Origin: Bovifimicola sp050309585
Lineage (GTDB): Bacteria; Bacillota; Clostridia; Lachnospirales; Lachnospiraceae
Direction of reading: 5' to 3'
NCBI GenBank assembly: GCA_050309585.1
Contig: JBNRML010000147.1
Location: forward strand, 16,316 to 80,315
Length of the DNA: 64,000 nt
The notes beneath the pieces were generated by a model. That model was not told the origin of the DNA. It did not search any database and saw only the letters and a list, made by a program, of their open reading frames with translations. Shown here piece by piece: positions 7,751 through 16,613 of the stretch (the first letter of the stretch is position 1; each line of letters starts with the position of its first letter). The position numbers were made by a program, and so were the translations under genes.

Positions 7751-10171
7751 TCACGTTCTCAATTCAACTTCAAGCTGGTTCTTAAGATTCTTTAGTATTT
7801 TATTTACAAATCTGTCCACGGATTCTGCTTCAAATGGTTCATCCTTCGGTCTGAACTCAATAGTGAACGCCATACTCTTTTTGTCTTCGGCTATCTGAGC
7901 ACCTTCATACACATCAAAAAGCTTAATGCTTCTGATATATGCACAGGATTTTTTCATGCATTCCTCTATCTGTCCACATGTAATTTCCTTATTCATTACA
8001 AGTGCCAAATCCCTCTTCTCTTCCGGATACTTTGAAAGCGGCTCGAATGATGCTTTTTTCTCAATCCATTTTTCCATAAGTGCAAGGTCTATTTCCATAA
8101 TGTATGCAGGCGTACGAAGGTCAATTTCATCTGCTATGTCATATGCAAGCTTACCAAGGTATCCAACCTCTTCGCCTTCACACATAATCGCAGCCGTCTG
8201 GTATGGATGAAGAAATGCTTTTTCAGAAGGCACATAATCAAATTTCACAAATAATGTGTCTGCAATAGTTTCCGCAATCCCTTTAAGTGAAAAGAAATCC
8301 TCATTATCACCAAAAATACCAACACATAATGTATCTCTCTCATCAGGGTACTCTGTCAATGGCAATTCCTTAGGGATAAATGTTTTCGCAACCTCAAAAA
8401 GTCTTCCCTCAAGATTTCCCTTCTTCTGGTTTCTTGCAATTGCGTTAACCATGGATGCGGCAAGGGTTGTTCTCATAAGTGAAAGGTCTTCGTTTATAGG
8501 ATTAAGTATTCTTATCGCCTTTCTCTCTTTTGCTTCATCAGGAATCTTAAGCATATCAAGATCAGTTGGCGAGAAAAATGAATAGTGTATACATTCATAT
8601 GCACCAACGCCGCAAAGAGCCTTTTTAAGCTTGAGCTCTTTTTTCTGTTTTAAGTTAAGTCCACCCATTGTCACCTGTGCATCAGGCATAAATGTCGGTA
8701 CAACCTTGTCATATCCGTAAATACGGATAACTTCCTCTGCCACATCCGGATATGATTCCATATCTTCACGATAAGCAGGTACCATTATTTTTAATTCATC
8801 CCCATTGATTTCCGGAGAGAAATCAAGTCTTCTCATAATATCAACAATATCCTCGTCTGGAACTGTAATACCTAAAACGTCATTAACTCTCTTTACGCTT
8901 ACAACCATTTCCTTAGGCTCAACGGAATTTCCTGAATTGATGTCTATATGAGTTTTTGCAACCTTACCACATTCTAATTCTTCTATAAGGTGAAGTGCCC
9001 TCTTCATGGCTAAAACAGTTGAGTACTCATCAACACCCTTTTCATATCTGGCACTTGAATCTGAACGTTTACCCAATGCCCTTGACGTCTTACGAATGTT
9101 GTCTCTTGCAAATTTTGCAGATTCGAACATTACTTCTGATGTTGTATCACGGATTTCTGAATTCAATCCACCCATAACTCCTGCAAGGGCAACCGGTTTT
9201 ACACCGTCACAGATAACGAGATTGTTTGGATTAAGTGTATATTCCTGCTCATCCAGTGTGACAATTTTCTCCTCTTCCTTTGCACGTCTAACACATATTT
9301 CATTTCCTTCAAGGAAAGCACAGTCAAATGCGTGCATAGGCTGTCCGATTTCCTTTAATATATAGTTAGTGATATCAACCACATTTGAAATTGACTGTAT
9401 TCCCACTAATGCAAGTCTTCTCTTCATCCACAATGGAGACTCCGCTATTTTAACGTCATACACATAATGTGCACTGTATCTTGGACAAAGGTCCAAAGCC
9501 TCAACGCTTACCTTGAATCCTTCCTTAGAAATCTCTGTCTCTGTGTAATCAATGGCAGGCATCTTTAATTCCTTATTTAAAATAGCCGCCACTTCTCTTG
9601 CAATACCTAAAATACTCTGACAATCTGGTCTGTTTGCAGTAATTGCAATATCAAAAAGCCAGTCGTCAAGCCCGACAATTGGTTTTACATCTATACCCGG
9701 AACAGCATCCTCCGGAAGAACTAATAATCCGTTGTAATCACCACCTGGGAACATATCGTCAGTTACACCTAATTCTGTTCCTGAGCAGAGCATACCAAAG
9801 GATTCATAACCTCTGAGCTTACCCTTTTTGATTGTCATTACACCTTCTACAGTTTTATGATCCTTTGCTGTGGCATAAACAGTTGCTCCAACCAGGGCAA
9901 ATGGGTATTTTCCCCCTGCCTTTACATTATCAGCTCCACAGCAGACCTGGAATTCTCCATGTTCTCCTGCATCAACCTTGCAAAGGCTCAGATGTGTTTC
10001 AGGAATAGGTTCACATTCCTTTACAAGTCCAACTACAACCTTTGAAATGTCTTTTCCTACCTCAGTAAGCTCTTCAACCTCAAAACCGCCTGAGAATAAT
10101 TTTTCTTCCAATTCATGTACATCTATATCAATATCAACATAATCCTTAAGCCAACTCAATGGTACTAACAT
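7751..10171 (-). CDS. pheT: Phenylalanine--tRNA ligase beta subunit
   Basis: Beta subunit of the cytoplasmic alpha2-beta2 PheRS, charging tRNA-Phe. At 806 residues it has the normal length. An N-terminal tRNA-binding OB-fold spans about residues 40-150 (VVVGLVKECEPIPETHLSLC), followed by B3/B4 editing and B5 domains (AITANRPDCQSILGIAREVA; KRVNDVLGITV). The C terminus is the FDX-ACB anticodon-binding domain (PLSKYPEEKRDLALVMNKEI). The ATG follows AGGAGG by 7 bp. It is co-transcribed with pheS, 86 bp upstream, under the T-box leader. No terminator lies directly behind it; the transcript runs into the amylase relic 2 bp later, which marks a deletion junction. Confidence 0.97.
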   Translation of the reverse strand: MLVPLSWLKDYVDIDIDVHELEEKLFSGGFEVEELTEVGKDISKVVVGLVKECEPIPETHLSLCKVDAGEHGEFQVCCGADNVKAGGKYPFALVGATVYATAKDHKTVEGVMTIKKGKLRGYESFGMLCSGTELGVTDDMFPGGDYNGLLVLPEDAVPGIDVKPIVGLDDWLFDIAITANRPDCQSILGIAREVAAILNKELKMPAIDYTETEISKEGFKVSVEALDLCPRYSAHYVYDVKIAESPLWMKRRLALVGIQSISNVVDITNYILKEIGQPMHAFDCAFLEGNEICVRRAKEEEKIVTLDEQEYTLNPNNLVICDGVKPVALAGVMGGLNSEIRDTTSEVMFESAKFARDNIRKTSRALGKRSDSSARYEKGVDEYSTVLAMKRALHLIEELECGKVAKTHIDINSGNSVEPKEMVVSVKRVNDVLGITVPDEDIVDIMRRLDFSPEINGDELKIMVPAYREDMESYPDVAEEVIRIYGYDKVVPTFMPDAQVTMGGLNLKQKKELKLKKALCGVGAYECIHYSFFSPTDLDMLKIPDEAKERKAIRILNPINEDLSLMRTTLAASMVNAIARNQKKGNLEGRLFEVAKTFIPKELPLTEYPDERDTLCVGIFGDNEDFFSLKGIAETIADTLFVKFDYVPSEKAFLHPYQTAAIMCEGEEVGYLGKLAYDIADEIDLRTPAYIMEIDLALMEKWIEKKASFEPLSKYPEEKRDLALVMNKEITCGQIEECMKKSCAYIRSIKLFDVYEGAQIAEDKKSMAFTIEFRPKDEPFEAESVDRFVNKILKNLKNQLEVELRT

Positions 10172-10179
10172 ATTTGATT

Positions 10180-10250
10180 CCTCCTAATTTCTATCTAATC
10201 TGTATCTATCTATATCTAATCCATATCTAGTCTATATCTAATATCCACTA
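10180..10250. repeat. Short degenerate TATATCTA tandem repeats between pheS and pheT
   Basis: The 86-bp spacer is made of variants of TATCTATCTAATC and CATATCTAGTC repeated about five times. It looks like slippage-expanded low-complexity DNA. It contains no gene. Confidence 0.5.
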
Positions 10251-10257
10251 TCAACAT

Positions 10258-11283
10258 TTAATCATCAATCTGTTTTAAAACACGGAGATCCGATTCAAAC
10301 AACAATTTGATGTTATTAATACCATATTTCAACATTGCTGTACGCTCAATACCTATACCAAATGCCAGACCACTGTATTTTTCAGAGTCAATCCCGCAGT
10401 TTTCCAATACCTTTTTGTTTACAATTCCTGCACCCAGAATTTCTATCCAGCCTGTACCCTTGCAAAGCTTACAGCCCTTTCCGCCACATTCAAAACAGCT
10501 GCAGTCTACTTCAACCGATGGCTCTGTAAATGGGAAGTAAGAAGGTCTTAGTCTTGTTCTTGTGTCTTCACCGTAGATTTTCTTTACAAATACATCTAAC
10601 ATACCCTGAAGGTCACAAAGTGTAATCTTTTCATCTACAACAAGTCCTTCCATCTGTGTGAACATTGGTGAGTGTGTTGCGTCATCATCTGAACGGAATA
10701 CCTTTCCCGGTGATAAAATCTTAATCGGTGGCTTTTTGCTTTCCATTACGTGAATCTGACCTGCCGATGTCTGGGTACGAAGCAGGAATTCAGGTGAGAG
10801 ATAAAATGTATCCTGCATATCTCTCGCCGGATGATCCTTCGGCGTGTTTAATGCCGTAAAGTTGTAATAGTCATTTTCAATTTCAGTTCCCTCATATATT
10901 TCAAAGCCCATTCCTGCAAATACATCAATAAGCTGGTTTCTCATCTGTGTAATAGGATGAAGATTTCCTGTCTCAACCTTCTTTGCCGGCATTGTAACAT
11001 CTAATTTCTCTGCCTCATATTTTTTCTTGAGCTCAATTGCCTTGATTTTTTCATCCATTTCATTAAAGAATGAAATAGCCCATTCCTTCAATTCATTTAC
11101 ACCTTTACCGTAAGCTGCCTTCTGCTCGTTAGGAATGTTCCTCATTTCCTTCATTAACTGACCAATTTTTCCATTCTTTCCATCTAAAAAACTTTTTTTG
11201 AATTCATAGACAGCCTTAGAATTGTCAATTTTCCCAGCACCATCTAATATTTCCTGCCTGATTTTTTCCAATGCTTCATTCAT
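10258..11283 (-). CDS. pheS: Phenylalanine--tRNA ligase alpha subunit
   Basis: Catalytic alpha subunit of PheRS, 341 residues. An N-terminal coiled-coil arm (residues 1-85, MNEALEKIRQEIL) precedes the class II catalytic core with VFRSDDDATHSPMFTQMEG and the ATP-binding motif 3 region FGIGIERTAMLKYG near the C terminus. A CSCFECGGKGCKLCKGTG segment near residue 240 is common in clostridial PheS. The start is ATG 11283, preceded by GGAGG; an upstream in-frame ATG at 11325 would add 14 residues and lacks a ribosome site. It is the first gene of pheST and is controlled by the T-box immediately upstream. Confidence 0.97.
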   Translation of the reverse strand: MNEALEKIRQEILDGAGKIDNSKAVYEFKKSFLDGKNGKIGQLMKEMRNIPNEQKAAYGKGVNELKEWAISFFNEMDEKIKAIELKKKYEAEKLDVTMPAKKVETGNLHPITQMRNQLIDVFAGMGFEIYEGTEIENDYYNFTALNTPKDHPARDMQDTFYLSPEFLLRTQTSAGQIHVMESKKPPIKILSPGKVFRSDDDATHSPMFTQMEGLVVDEKITLCDLQGMLDVFVKKIYGEDTRTRLRPSYFPFTEPSVEVDCSCFECGGKGCKLCKGTGWIEILGAGIVNKKVLENCGIDSEKYSGLAFGIGIERTAMLKYGINNIKLLFESDLRVLKQIDD

Positions 11284-11354
11284 TTTTATTAACCTCCATT
11301 TCGTATATGGGTGTTCATCTCGCATATATGCTCCGCTTTCCGGGCTTGTGCATC

Positions 11355-11618
11355 AAAAAGTCCCGGCTGAATAAATCAGCCGGGACGAATATATCGCGGT
11401 ACCACCCATTTTCCTGTATTGTATACAGACACTCTTTTTGCGTAACGTGCATCATACGTTGTCTCCTACTAAAATAAGTACATTATCAATTCAAAGACAC
11501 TGCTCCGGTGTGAAATTCGGCTGTTAAACAATCGGATATGCTCTCAGTCAGTGGCTCATCCTTCCTGTGAATGTATGATATAACTAGCTTACTGTGCACC
11601 TTCATTGCATTTCAATTT
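11355..11618 (-). promoter_or_regulatory. T-box leader controlling pheST
   Basis: The conserved T-box GGGTGGTACCGCGA lies on the minus strand at 11394-11407. It is followed by a strong terminator hairpin with arms GTCCCGGCTGA/TCAGCCGGGAC (11360-11386) and TTTTT. Stem I occupies about 11500-11600, and a TTC triplet (Phe codon) near 11512-11514 in the GAATTTCACACC segment is the likely specifier. Uncharged tRNA-Phe would stabilise the antiterminator and permit pheST expression. This is a standard arrangement for Firmicutes. Confidence 0.93.
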
Positions 11619-11624
11619 TAGGTA

Positions 11625-11653
11625 AGTTTAGCATATCAAAAAAATATTGTCAA
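11625..11653 (-). promoter_or_regulatory. Promoter of the pheST T-box transcript
   Basis: TTGACA (11648-11653) and TAAACT (11625-11630) are spaced by 17 bp on the minus strand. The -35 box overlaps the last codons of the upstream lipoprotein relic. Confidence 0.75.
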
Positions 11654-12403
11654 CCTTCTCCAAGTATATTCCACTCATCACCTATCGGATCATACCAGTA
11701 AACCTGGGTTTGTGATACGGCATAGGTATGTTCTTTTACAAAATTCTCCTCATGGTCTGTTCCAAGATAAAAGACAATACAACTCTCTCCATCTATCATC
11801 TCTTCCTCATCAAAACACACGAGCTCCATTCCCTTCGCCATGCCATCAATAACCTCATCCTTTGAACATAAAAGTTCTTCTGCCTCCGCTCTCCTGTCAT
11901 ATATTGAATCAGCATACACTGAAATATCAATGCAGCCCTCTTCTAAAAGCACGGCTCCATCCCTGAGGGATAGTGACGGACGAAATTCTATTTCTTTATC
12001 ATTATTTTTTTCTGAGACCAATACATTGGAATATAAGTCACTGAAATTACAGCGTAAAATAACAGTTTCACCCTTCTTACCCTGATAGAGTGGATTTTCC
12101 CTGTCATCTATGTATTCACATTCCTGATTCATCTTTGAATTGTAGATTGTAATTACACATTCATCATCCACCGGCACAAATGCATAGACCTCATTTCCCT
12201 GAGTAAGCACCGGCTCACAATCACTTAAGAATGGATATTGAAAAGCGCCGGCACTATTCTCAATCGCCTTTTTTACCTCTTTGGAAGTTTCTGCATCCGA
12301 AGCGCCCAGAAATGCAATTCCAACCATCTTCCTTCGTTCCACAAGCTGAAAGAATGGCAAAACCAAGTGTACAAACAGCCACAAAATACATTTTCTTTTT
12401 CAT
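11650..12403 (-). pseudogene. Putative lipoprotein with a frameshift after the signal peptide
   Basis: An ATG at 12403 with AGGAGG upstream starts a classical lipoprotein signal (MKKKMYFVAVCTLG, then lipobox LSAC). The frame then drifts (GTKEDGWNCISG). The plausible mature protein lies in the next frame (VGIAFLGASDAETSKEV through to stop 11650, ending WYDPIGDEWNILGEG). The shift occurs around 12325-12345 in GGAACGAAGGAAG. Without repair, the main open frame of about 244 codons begins inside the wrong frame of the signal sequence. The mature part is acidic, without a family I recognise. It sits 24 bp behind nspC at the end of the polyamine operon, so it may be co-transcribed. A sequencing error is an alternative. 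Confidence 0.6.
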
Positions 12404-12426
12404 ATTTTCACTAACCTCCTTTCATT

Positions 12427-13587
12427 CTACAATCTGTCTTTAAAATCCTCATAGCCAAACTCTCTGATAATTTCAATTTCATCACCTTTTTTATATGCTA
12501 TTGAAGGTAATTTCATGCCATTAAAAGTGTTTGTCTTTACCATTGAATAAATCGCCATATCGCAGAATTTAATCCTGTCTCCGACTTGTAATTTCTCCTT
12601 AAAATAATAATCTCCTATTATATCACCTGACAGACAGGTTGGTCCACCAAGTCTGTACAAATATCCTTCTGATTTATTTTGTGATTCTATGGTTTTTTCA
12701 TCTATTCTCGGCGTATATGGCATTTCTAACACATCCGGCATATGACATGCTGCTGAGGTATCCATTATGGCAATGTCCCTGCCATTACATATTATATCTA
12801 AAACTGATGATACCATAAATCCTGCATTTAGTGCAACTGCTTCCCCGGGCTCCAGATAAATTTCAAGATTATACTTTTCCTTCATGTGCACAATACATTT
12901 TTTCAGCTTATTTACATCATAATCATCTCTTGTTATATGATGTCCTCCGCCCATATTCAGCCATTTCATCTTATGAAGAATATGTCCAAATTTTTTTTCC
13001 ACCGCCTGAAGTGTTTTCTCTAAATCATCAGAATTCTGCTCACAAAGAGTATGAAAATGAAGACCACTGATTCCTTCAAGTTCATCCTCGCAAAAATTAT
13101 CAATCGTGACCCCCATTCTGGAAAATGGCGCACAGGGGTCATAGATTTCATGTCCCTCCTGAGTTGAGCACTCTGGATTAATCCTGATTCCAAATTCAAT
13201 ATTTTTCTTCTTTTTATATTCCATTGCAAGATTTTTATATTTCTTCCACTGCGAAAAGCTGTTAAATACCACGTGGTCAGAAATGGACATGATTTCCTCC
13301 ATTTCATCATCCCTATACGCAGCGGAATACACGTGAACCTCGCCCCTCATGTATTCTCTTCCCAGTTTTGCCTCATAAAGCCCACTGGCAGTTGTTCCAT
13401 TTAAATATTTTTCTATAAGCGGATATGTTGAATACATTGAAAAGCATTTTTGTGCCAGCAATATTTTACATCCTGTTTCATCTATTACACTCTTTAATAT
13501 TTCAAGATTTTTCCTAAGCAGTTCCTCCTCCACAACAAAGCATGGAGTAGGAATGTTTTCATAATTGTACTTTTTTTCTTTGTTCAT
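12427..13587 (-). CDS. nspC: Carboxynorspermidine/carboxyspermidine decarboxylase
   Basis: PLP-dependent fold-III decarboxylase converting carboxyspermidine (or carboxynorspermidine) to spermidine (or norspermidine). It is 386 residues from ATG 13587, preceded by GAGG; an in-frame GTG lies one codon earlier. Visible features are the PTPCFVVEEELLRKNL start, the PLP lysine in ILLAQKCFSMYSTYP near residue 48, the glycine-rich LNMGGGHHITRDDYD, and a C-terminal CDMAIYSMVKTNTFNG typical of this family. It follows the dehydrogenase by 13 bp, forming the last complete gene of the polyamine operon. Substrate length cannot be told from sequence; with putrescine made upstream, carboxyspermidine is more likely. 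Confidence 0.93.
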   Translation of the reverse strand: MNKEKKYNYENIPTPCFVVEEELLRKNLEILKSVIDETGCKILLAQKCFSMYSTYPLIEKYLNGTTASGLYEAKLGREYMRGEVHVYSAAYRDDEMEEIMSISDHVVFNSFSQWKKYKNLAMEYKKKKNIEFGIRINPECSTQEGHEIYDPCAPFSRMGVTIDNFCEDELEGISGLHFHTLCEQNSDDLEKTLQAVEKKFGHILHKMKWLNMGGGHHITRDDYDVNKLKKCIVHMKEKYNLEIYLEPGEAVALNAGFMVSSVLDIICNGRDIAIMDTSAACHMPDVLEMPYTPRIDEKTIESQNKSEGYLYRLGGPTCLSGDIIGDYYFKEKLQVGDRIKFCDMAIYSMVKTNTFNGMKLPSIAYKKGDEIEIIREFGYEDFKDRL

Positions 13588-13600
13588 CACAAATCCTCAA

Positions 13601-14803
13601 TTAATCCACCAAAACAGGATTAAAATCTTCTTCCCATGGAAGCCCCCATTTATTCAATGCTTCCATAAATGGATCAGGATCAAATTCCTCAATGTTAAAT
13701 ACACCAGGTCCCTTCCAGGTTCCATTCATAATGAGCATTGCACCAATCATTGCCGGAACGCCTGTTGTATAGCTTATAGCCTGAGAGCCAACCTCTTTAT
13801 AACATTCCTGATGGTCACAGATGTTATATAAATAATATGTCTTATCCTTTCCATCCTTCTTGCCCCTGAAGATACAGCCAATATTGGTCTTTCCTACTGT
13901 TCTCGGACCAAGACTTGCAGGATCTGGTAAAACTGCCTTTAAGAACTGCAAAGGCACTATCTGTTTTCCCTCAAATTCAATAGGCTCAATGGAGGTCATT
14001 CCCACATTTTCAAGGCACTTAAGATGTGTTAAATAACTCTGTCCAAAGGTCATGAAGAATCTGATTCTCTTGATTCCCGGAATATTTATTCCCAGGGATT
14101 CAAGCTCTTCATGATGAAGTAAATACATATCCTTCATGCCAACGCCCTTGAAATCATATTCTCTCTTTATTTCCATAGGCTTTGTTTCAACCCATTTTCC
14201 ATCTTCCCAGTAACTTCCGTTAGCCGAAACCTCTCTGATGTTTATTTCCGGATTAAAGTTTGTGGCAAAAGGATAACCGTGGTCTCCCCCGTTACAGTCC
14301 AAAATATCTATATAGTTAATTTCATCAAATTCATGCCTTAATGCATATGCGCTGAATACGCCTGTTACACCAGGGTCAAATCCACTTCCCAGAAGTGCTG
14401 TAATTCCCGCTTCCTTAAATTTATCTCTGTATGCCCACTGCCATTTATATTCAAATTTTGCTGTATCAAGTGGCTCGTAATTTGCTGTGTCCACATAATT
14501 TGTCTTTGTGGCAAGACAGGCATCCATAATGGTAAGATCCTGATATGGCAAGGCAAGATTTAAAACTACATCCGGCTTAAAATCAGAAATAAGTGCTATG
14601 AGCTCATCCACATTGTCTGCATCAACCTTTGCGGTATGAATTTTAGTCTTTGTCTTTCCCTCAAGTTCTGCCTTAAGCTTATCACACTTACTCTTTGTTC
14701 TGCTTGCTATCATTATCTCCTCAAATGCTTCACTGTTCTGACAGCATTTATGAATCGCAACTCCTGCTACTCCTCCACAGCCAATTATTAACGCTTTTCC
14801 CAT
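13601..14803 (-). CDS. Carboxynorspermidine/carboxyspermidine dehydrogenase (saccharopine dehydrogenase family)
   Basis: Reductively condenses aspartate semialdehyde with putrescine or diaminopropane using NAD(P)H, the first step of the carboxyspermidine route. It is 400 residues from ATG 14803 (AGGAAAGAAG upstream), starting MGKALIIGCGGVAGVAIHKC, a Rossmann GxGxxG motif. Further family segments are VVLNLALPYQDLTIMDACLA, ALLGSGFDPGVTGVFSAYA and TTGVPAMIGAMLIMNGTW. The longer frame from 14845 has no good ribosome site. It lies between agmatinase and nspC, and this dehydrogenase-decarboxylase pairing is the main reason for the specific call over lysine-pathway saccharopine reductase. Confidence 0.92.
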   Translation of the reverse strand: MGKALIIGCGGVAGVAIHKCCQNSEAFEEIMIASRTKSKCDKLKAELEGKTKTKIHTAKVDADNVDELIALISDFKPDVVLNLALPYQDLTIMDACLATKTNYVDTANYEPLDTAKFEYKWQWAYRDKFKEAGITALLGSGFDPGVTGVFSAYALRHEFDEINYIDILDCNGGDHGYPFATNFNPEINIREVSANGSYWEDGKWVETKPMEIKREYDFKGVGMKDMYLLHHEELESLGINIPGIKRIRFFMTFGQSYLTHLKCLENVGMTSIEPIEFEGKQIVPLQFLKAVLPDPASLGPRTVGKTNIGCIFRGKKDGKDKTYYLYNICDHQECYKEVGSQAISYTTGVPAMIGAMLIMNGTWKGPGVFNIEEFDPDPFMEALNKWGLPWEEDFNPVLVD

Positions 14804-14906
14804 TTTTCTTCTTTCCTTTCTTTTCCGTATCATCTTCATTATCAATGTTTTCCTTCAGACCCATTGTCTTCAGTATTATCTGCATTATCAATATTTGTCT
14901 TCAGTA
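14804..14906. repeat. Direct repeat in the speB-dehydrogenase spacer
   Basis: The 103-bp spacer contains ATAATACTGAAGACAA twice, followed each time by related ATTGATAATG sequence. It has no start with a ribosome site and no hairpin of note. It is probably a slippage or decay product. Confidence 0.45.
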
Positions 14907-15761
14907 TTATTTGCATCCGACTGCCAATAATAGTTCTCTGACAACCTTACACGCCACTGCCGTTGATGCCCCTGATGTATCAAGGTTTGGTGCAAGTTCA
15001 TTTACATCCATTGCCACAATGTTTAATTTTGAAACCATTTTTATTGCGTCAAGAAGTTCCATAAATGATACCCCTCCAGCCTCAGGCGTTCCTGTTCCCG
15101 GAAATACCCCTGGGTCCAGAACATCCAAATCTATTGTAAAATACACAGGATATCCTTCGCATTTTTCCACGGCCTCCCTGAGACCGTCAAAATTAAACTT
15201 ATTTAGTGTGGTATGCTCCTTTGCCCAGTAAAACTCCGAGCGCTCACCGCTTCTTATACCGAACTGGTATATCTTATCATCACCAATTACATCCCATATT
15301 CTTCTGATAACTGATGCATGTGAAAGCTTCACTCCCAGATACTCATCTCTCAGGTCTGTATGGGCGTCAAAATGTATTACTCTGACATCAGGATACTTTT
15401 CATACACCTTTTCAAAAGCCCCCAATGTGACAAGATGTTCCCCACCTATCATTAACGGCAATTTACCTGCATCGAGTATTTTCTTTTCAGCATCACCTAT
15501 CATCATAAGCGCCATTTCAGCATTGCCAAATGGAAGCTCAATATCTCCTCCGTCAAACACCTTCACTTCCTCTAAATCCTTATCCTGATAGGGACTGTAG
15601 GTTTCGAGACCATAGGACTCTCCTCTTATTGCCTTACTGGCAAATCTGGTTCCCGGTCGATATGAGGTAGTGGAGTCAAAGGGTGCCCCAAATATTACAA
15701 TATCCGCATCTTCAAAGCTTTCCTCACAACCAATAAAGGTTTCAATATTTTTATTCCACAT
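14907..15761 (-). CDS. speB: Agmatinase
   Basis: Binuclear manganese ureohydrolase splitting agmatine to putrescine and urea. It is 284 residues, normal for the family. Metal ligands are visible in GGEHLVTLG (near residue 107), HFDAHTDLRDEYLG (near 130) and TIDLDVLDPGVFPGTGTPE (near 210). The ATG overlaps the end of speE by 11 bp and uses GGAGG inside speE, indicating translational coupling. With speA upstream it completes arginine to agmatine to putrescine. Arginase or formimidoylglutamase are less likely given the operon. Confidence 0.95.
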   Translation of the reverse strand: MWNKNIETFIGCEESFEDADIVIFGAPFDSTTSYRPGTRFASKAIRGESYGLETYSPYQDKDLEEVKVFDGGDIELPFGNAEMALMMIGDAEKKILDAGKLPLMIGGEHLVTLGAFEKVYEKYPDVRVIHFDAHTDLRDEYLGVKLSHASVIRRIWDVIGDDKIYQFGIRSGERSEFYWAKEHTTLNKFNFDGLREAVEKCEGYPVYFTIDLDVLDPGVFPGTGTPEAGGVSFMELLDAIKMVSKLNIVAMDVNELAPNLDTSGASTAVACKVVRELLLAVGCK

Positions 15762-16602
15762 CTCTTAATAATTCCTCCACATAATTAGGTAACGCAAATG
15801 CACCGGTGTGCAGTCTGGTGTTATAGTATTTAGTCTGAATTCCTAACATATCCCATTTTGCACCGTTAAAATCCTTTGTAGGATGGTATTTCTTTGAGGA
15901 AAAACCAAACAGCCAGTGTCCTGATGGATAAGTAGGTATATGTGCCTGATAAACCTTGCTTATGCCAAAACTCTCCACAATCCTTTTGTGTGCTCTCTGC
16001 ATTGCCAGTGAATCCTCATGATAAAAAGGACTTTCATGCTGATTAACCACAATGCCATCATCCTTAAGAGCCTTGTAGCAGTTTCCATAAAATTCCTTCG
16101 TAAAAAGTCCCTCTCCTGGTCCAAACGGGTCCGTGGAATCCACAATTATCAAATCATATTCATTTTCACAGTTTCTGATATATTTCAATCCATCCTGATA
16201 GGTTATGTGAACTCTCTCGTCATCAAGACTGCAGGCAGTCAGAGGCAGATACTTTTTGCACACCTCAACCACCAGTTCATCTATTTCCACCATATCAATT
16301 TTCTCTATTGTCTGGTATCTGGTAAGCTCCCTGATAACTCCGCCGTCACCGGCACCGATAACCAATACATTCTTCACATTTGGATGAACTGCCATCGGCA
16401 CATGGACTATCATTTCATGATAAATAAATTCATCCTTTTCTGTCAGCATCATATACCCGTCAAGAGTCAGAAAACGTCCAAATTCCTTTGAATCAAAAAC
16501 ATCTATTCTCTGATAATCGCTCTGGGCACTGAAAAGCTGTCTGTTAACCTTTATCGAAAATTTAACATCCGGCGTATGCCTTTCCGTAAACCATAATTCC
16601 AT
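15751..16602 (-). CDS. speE: Spermidine synthase (putrescine aminopropyltransferase)
   Basis: Transfers aminopropyl from decarboxylated SAM to putrescine. It is 283 residues, with the family N-terminal beta domain (MELWFTERHTPDVKFSIKV), the acceptor-site YHEMIVHVPM, the dcSAM-binding VLVIGAGDGGVIREL and the acidic DLIIVDSTDPFGPGEGLF. It begins 11 bp behind speA and overlaps speB. It provides one of two spermidine routes encoded in the same operon, the other being the carboxyspermidine enzymes downstream. Confidence 0.96.
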   Translation of the reverse strand: MELWFTERHTPDVKFSIKVNRQLFSAQSDYQRIDVFDSKEFGRFLTLDGYMMLTEKDEFIYHEMIVHVPMAVHPNVKNVLVIGAGDGGVIRELTRYQTIEKIDMVEIDELVVEVCKKYLPLTACSLDDERVHITYQDGLKYIRNCENEYDLIIVDSTDPFGPGEGLFTKEFYGNCYKALKDDGIVVNQHESPFYHEDSLAMQRAHKRIVESFGISKVYQAHIPTYPSGHWLFGFSSKKYHPTKDFNGAKWDMLGIQTKYYNTRLHTGAFALPNYVEELLRDVE

Positions 16603-16613
16603 CTTTTACCTCC

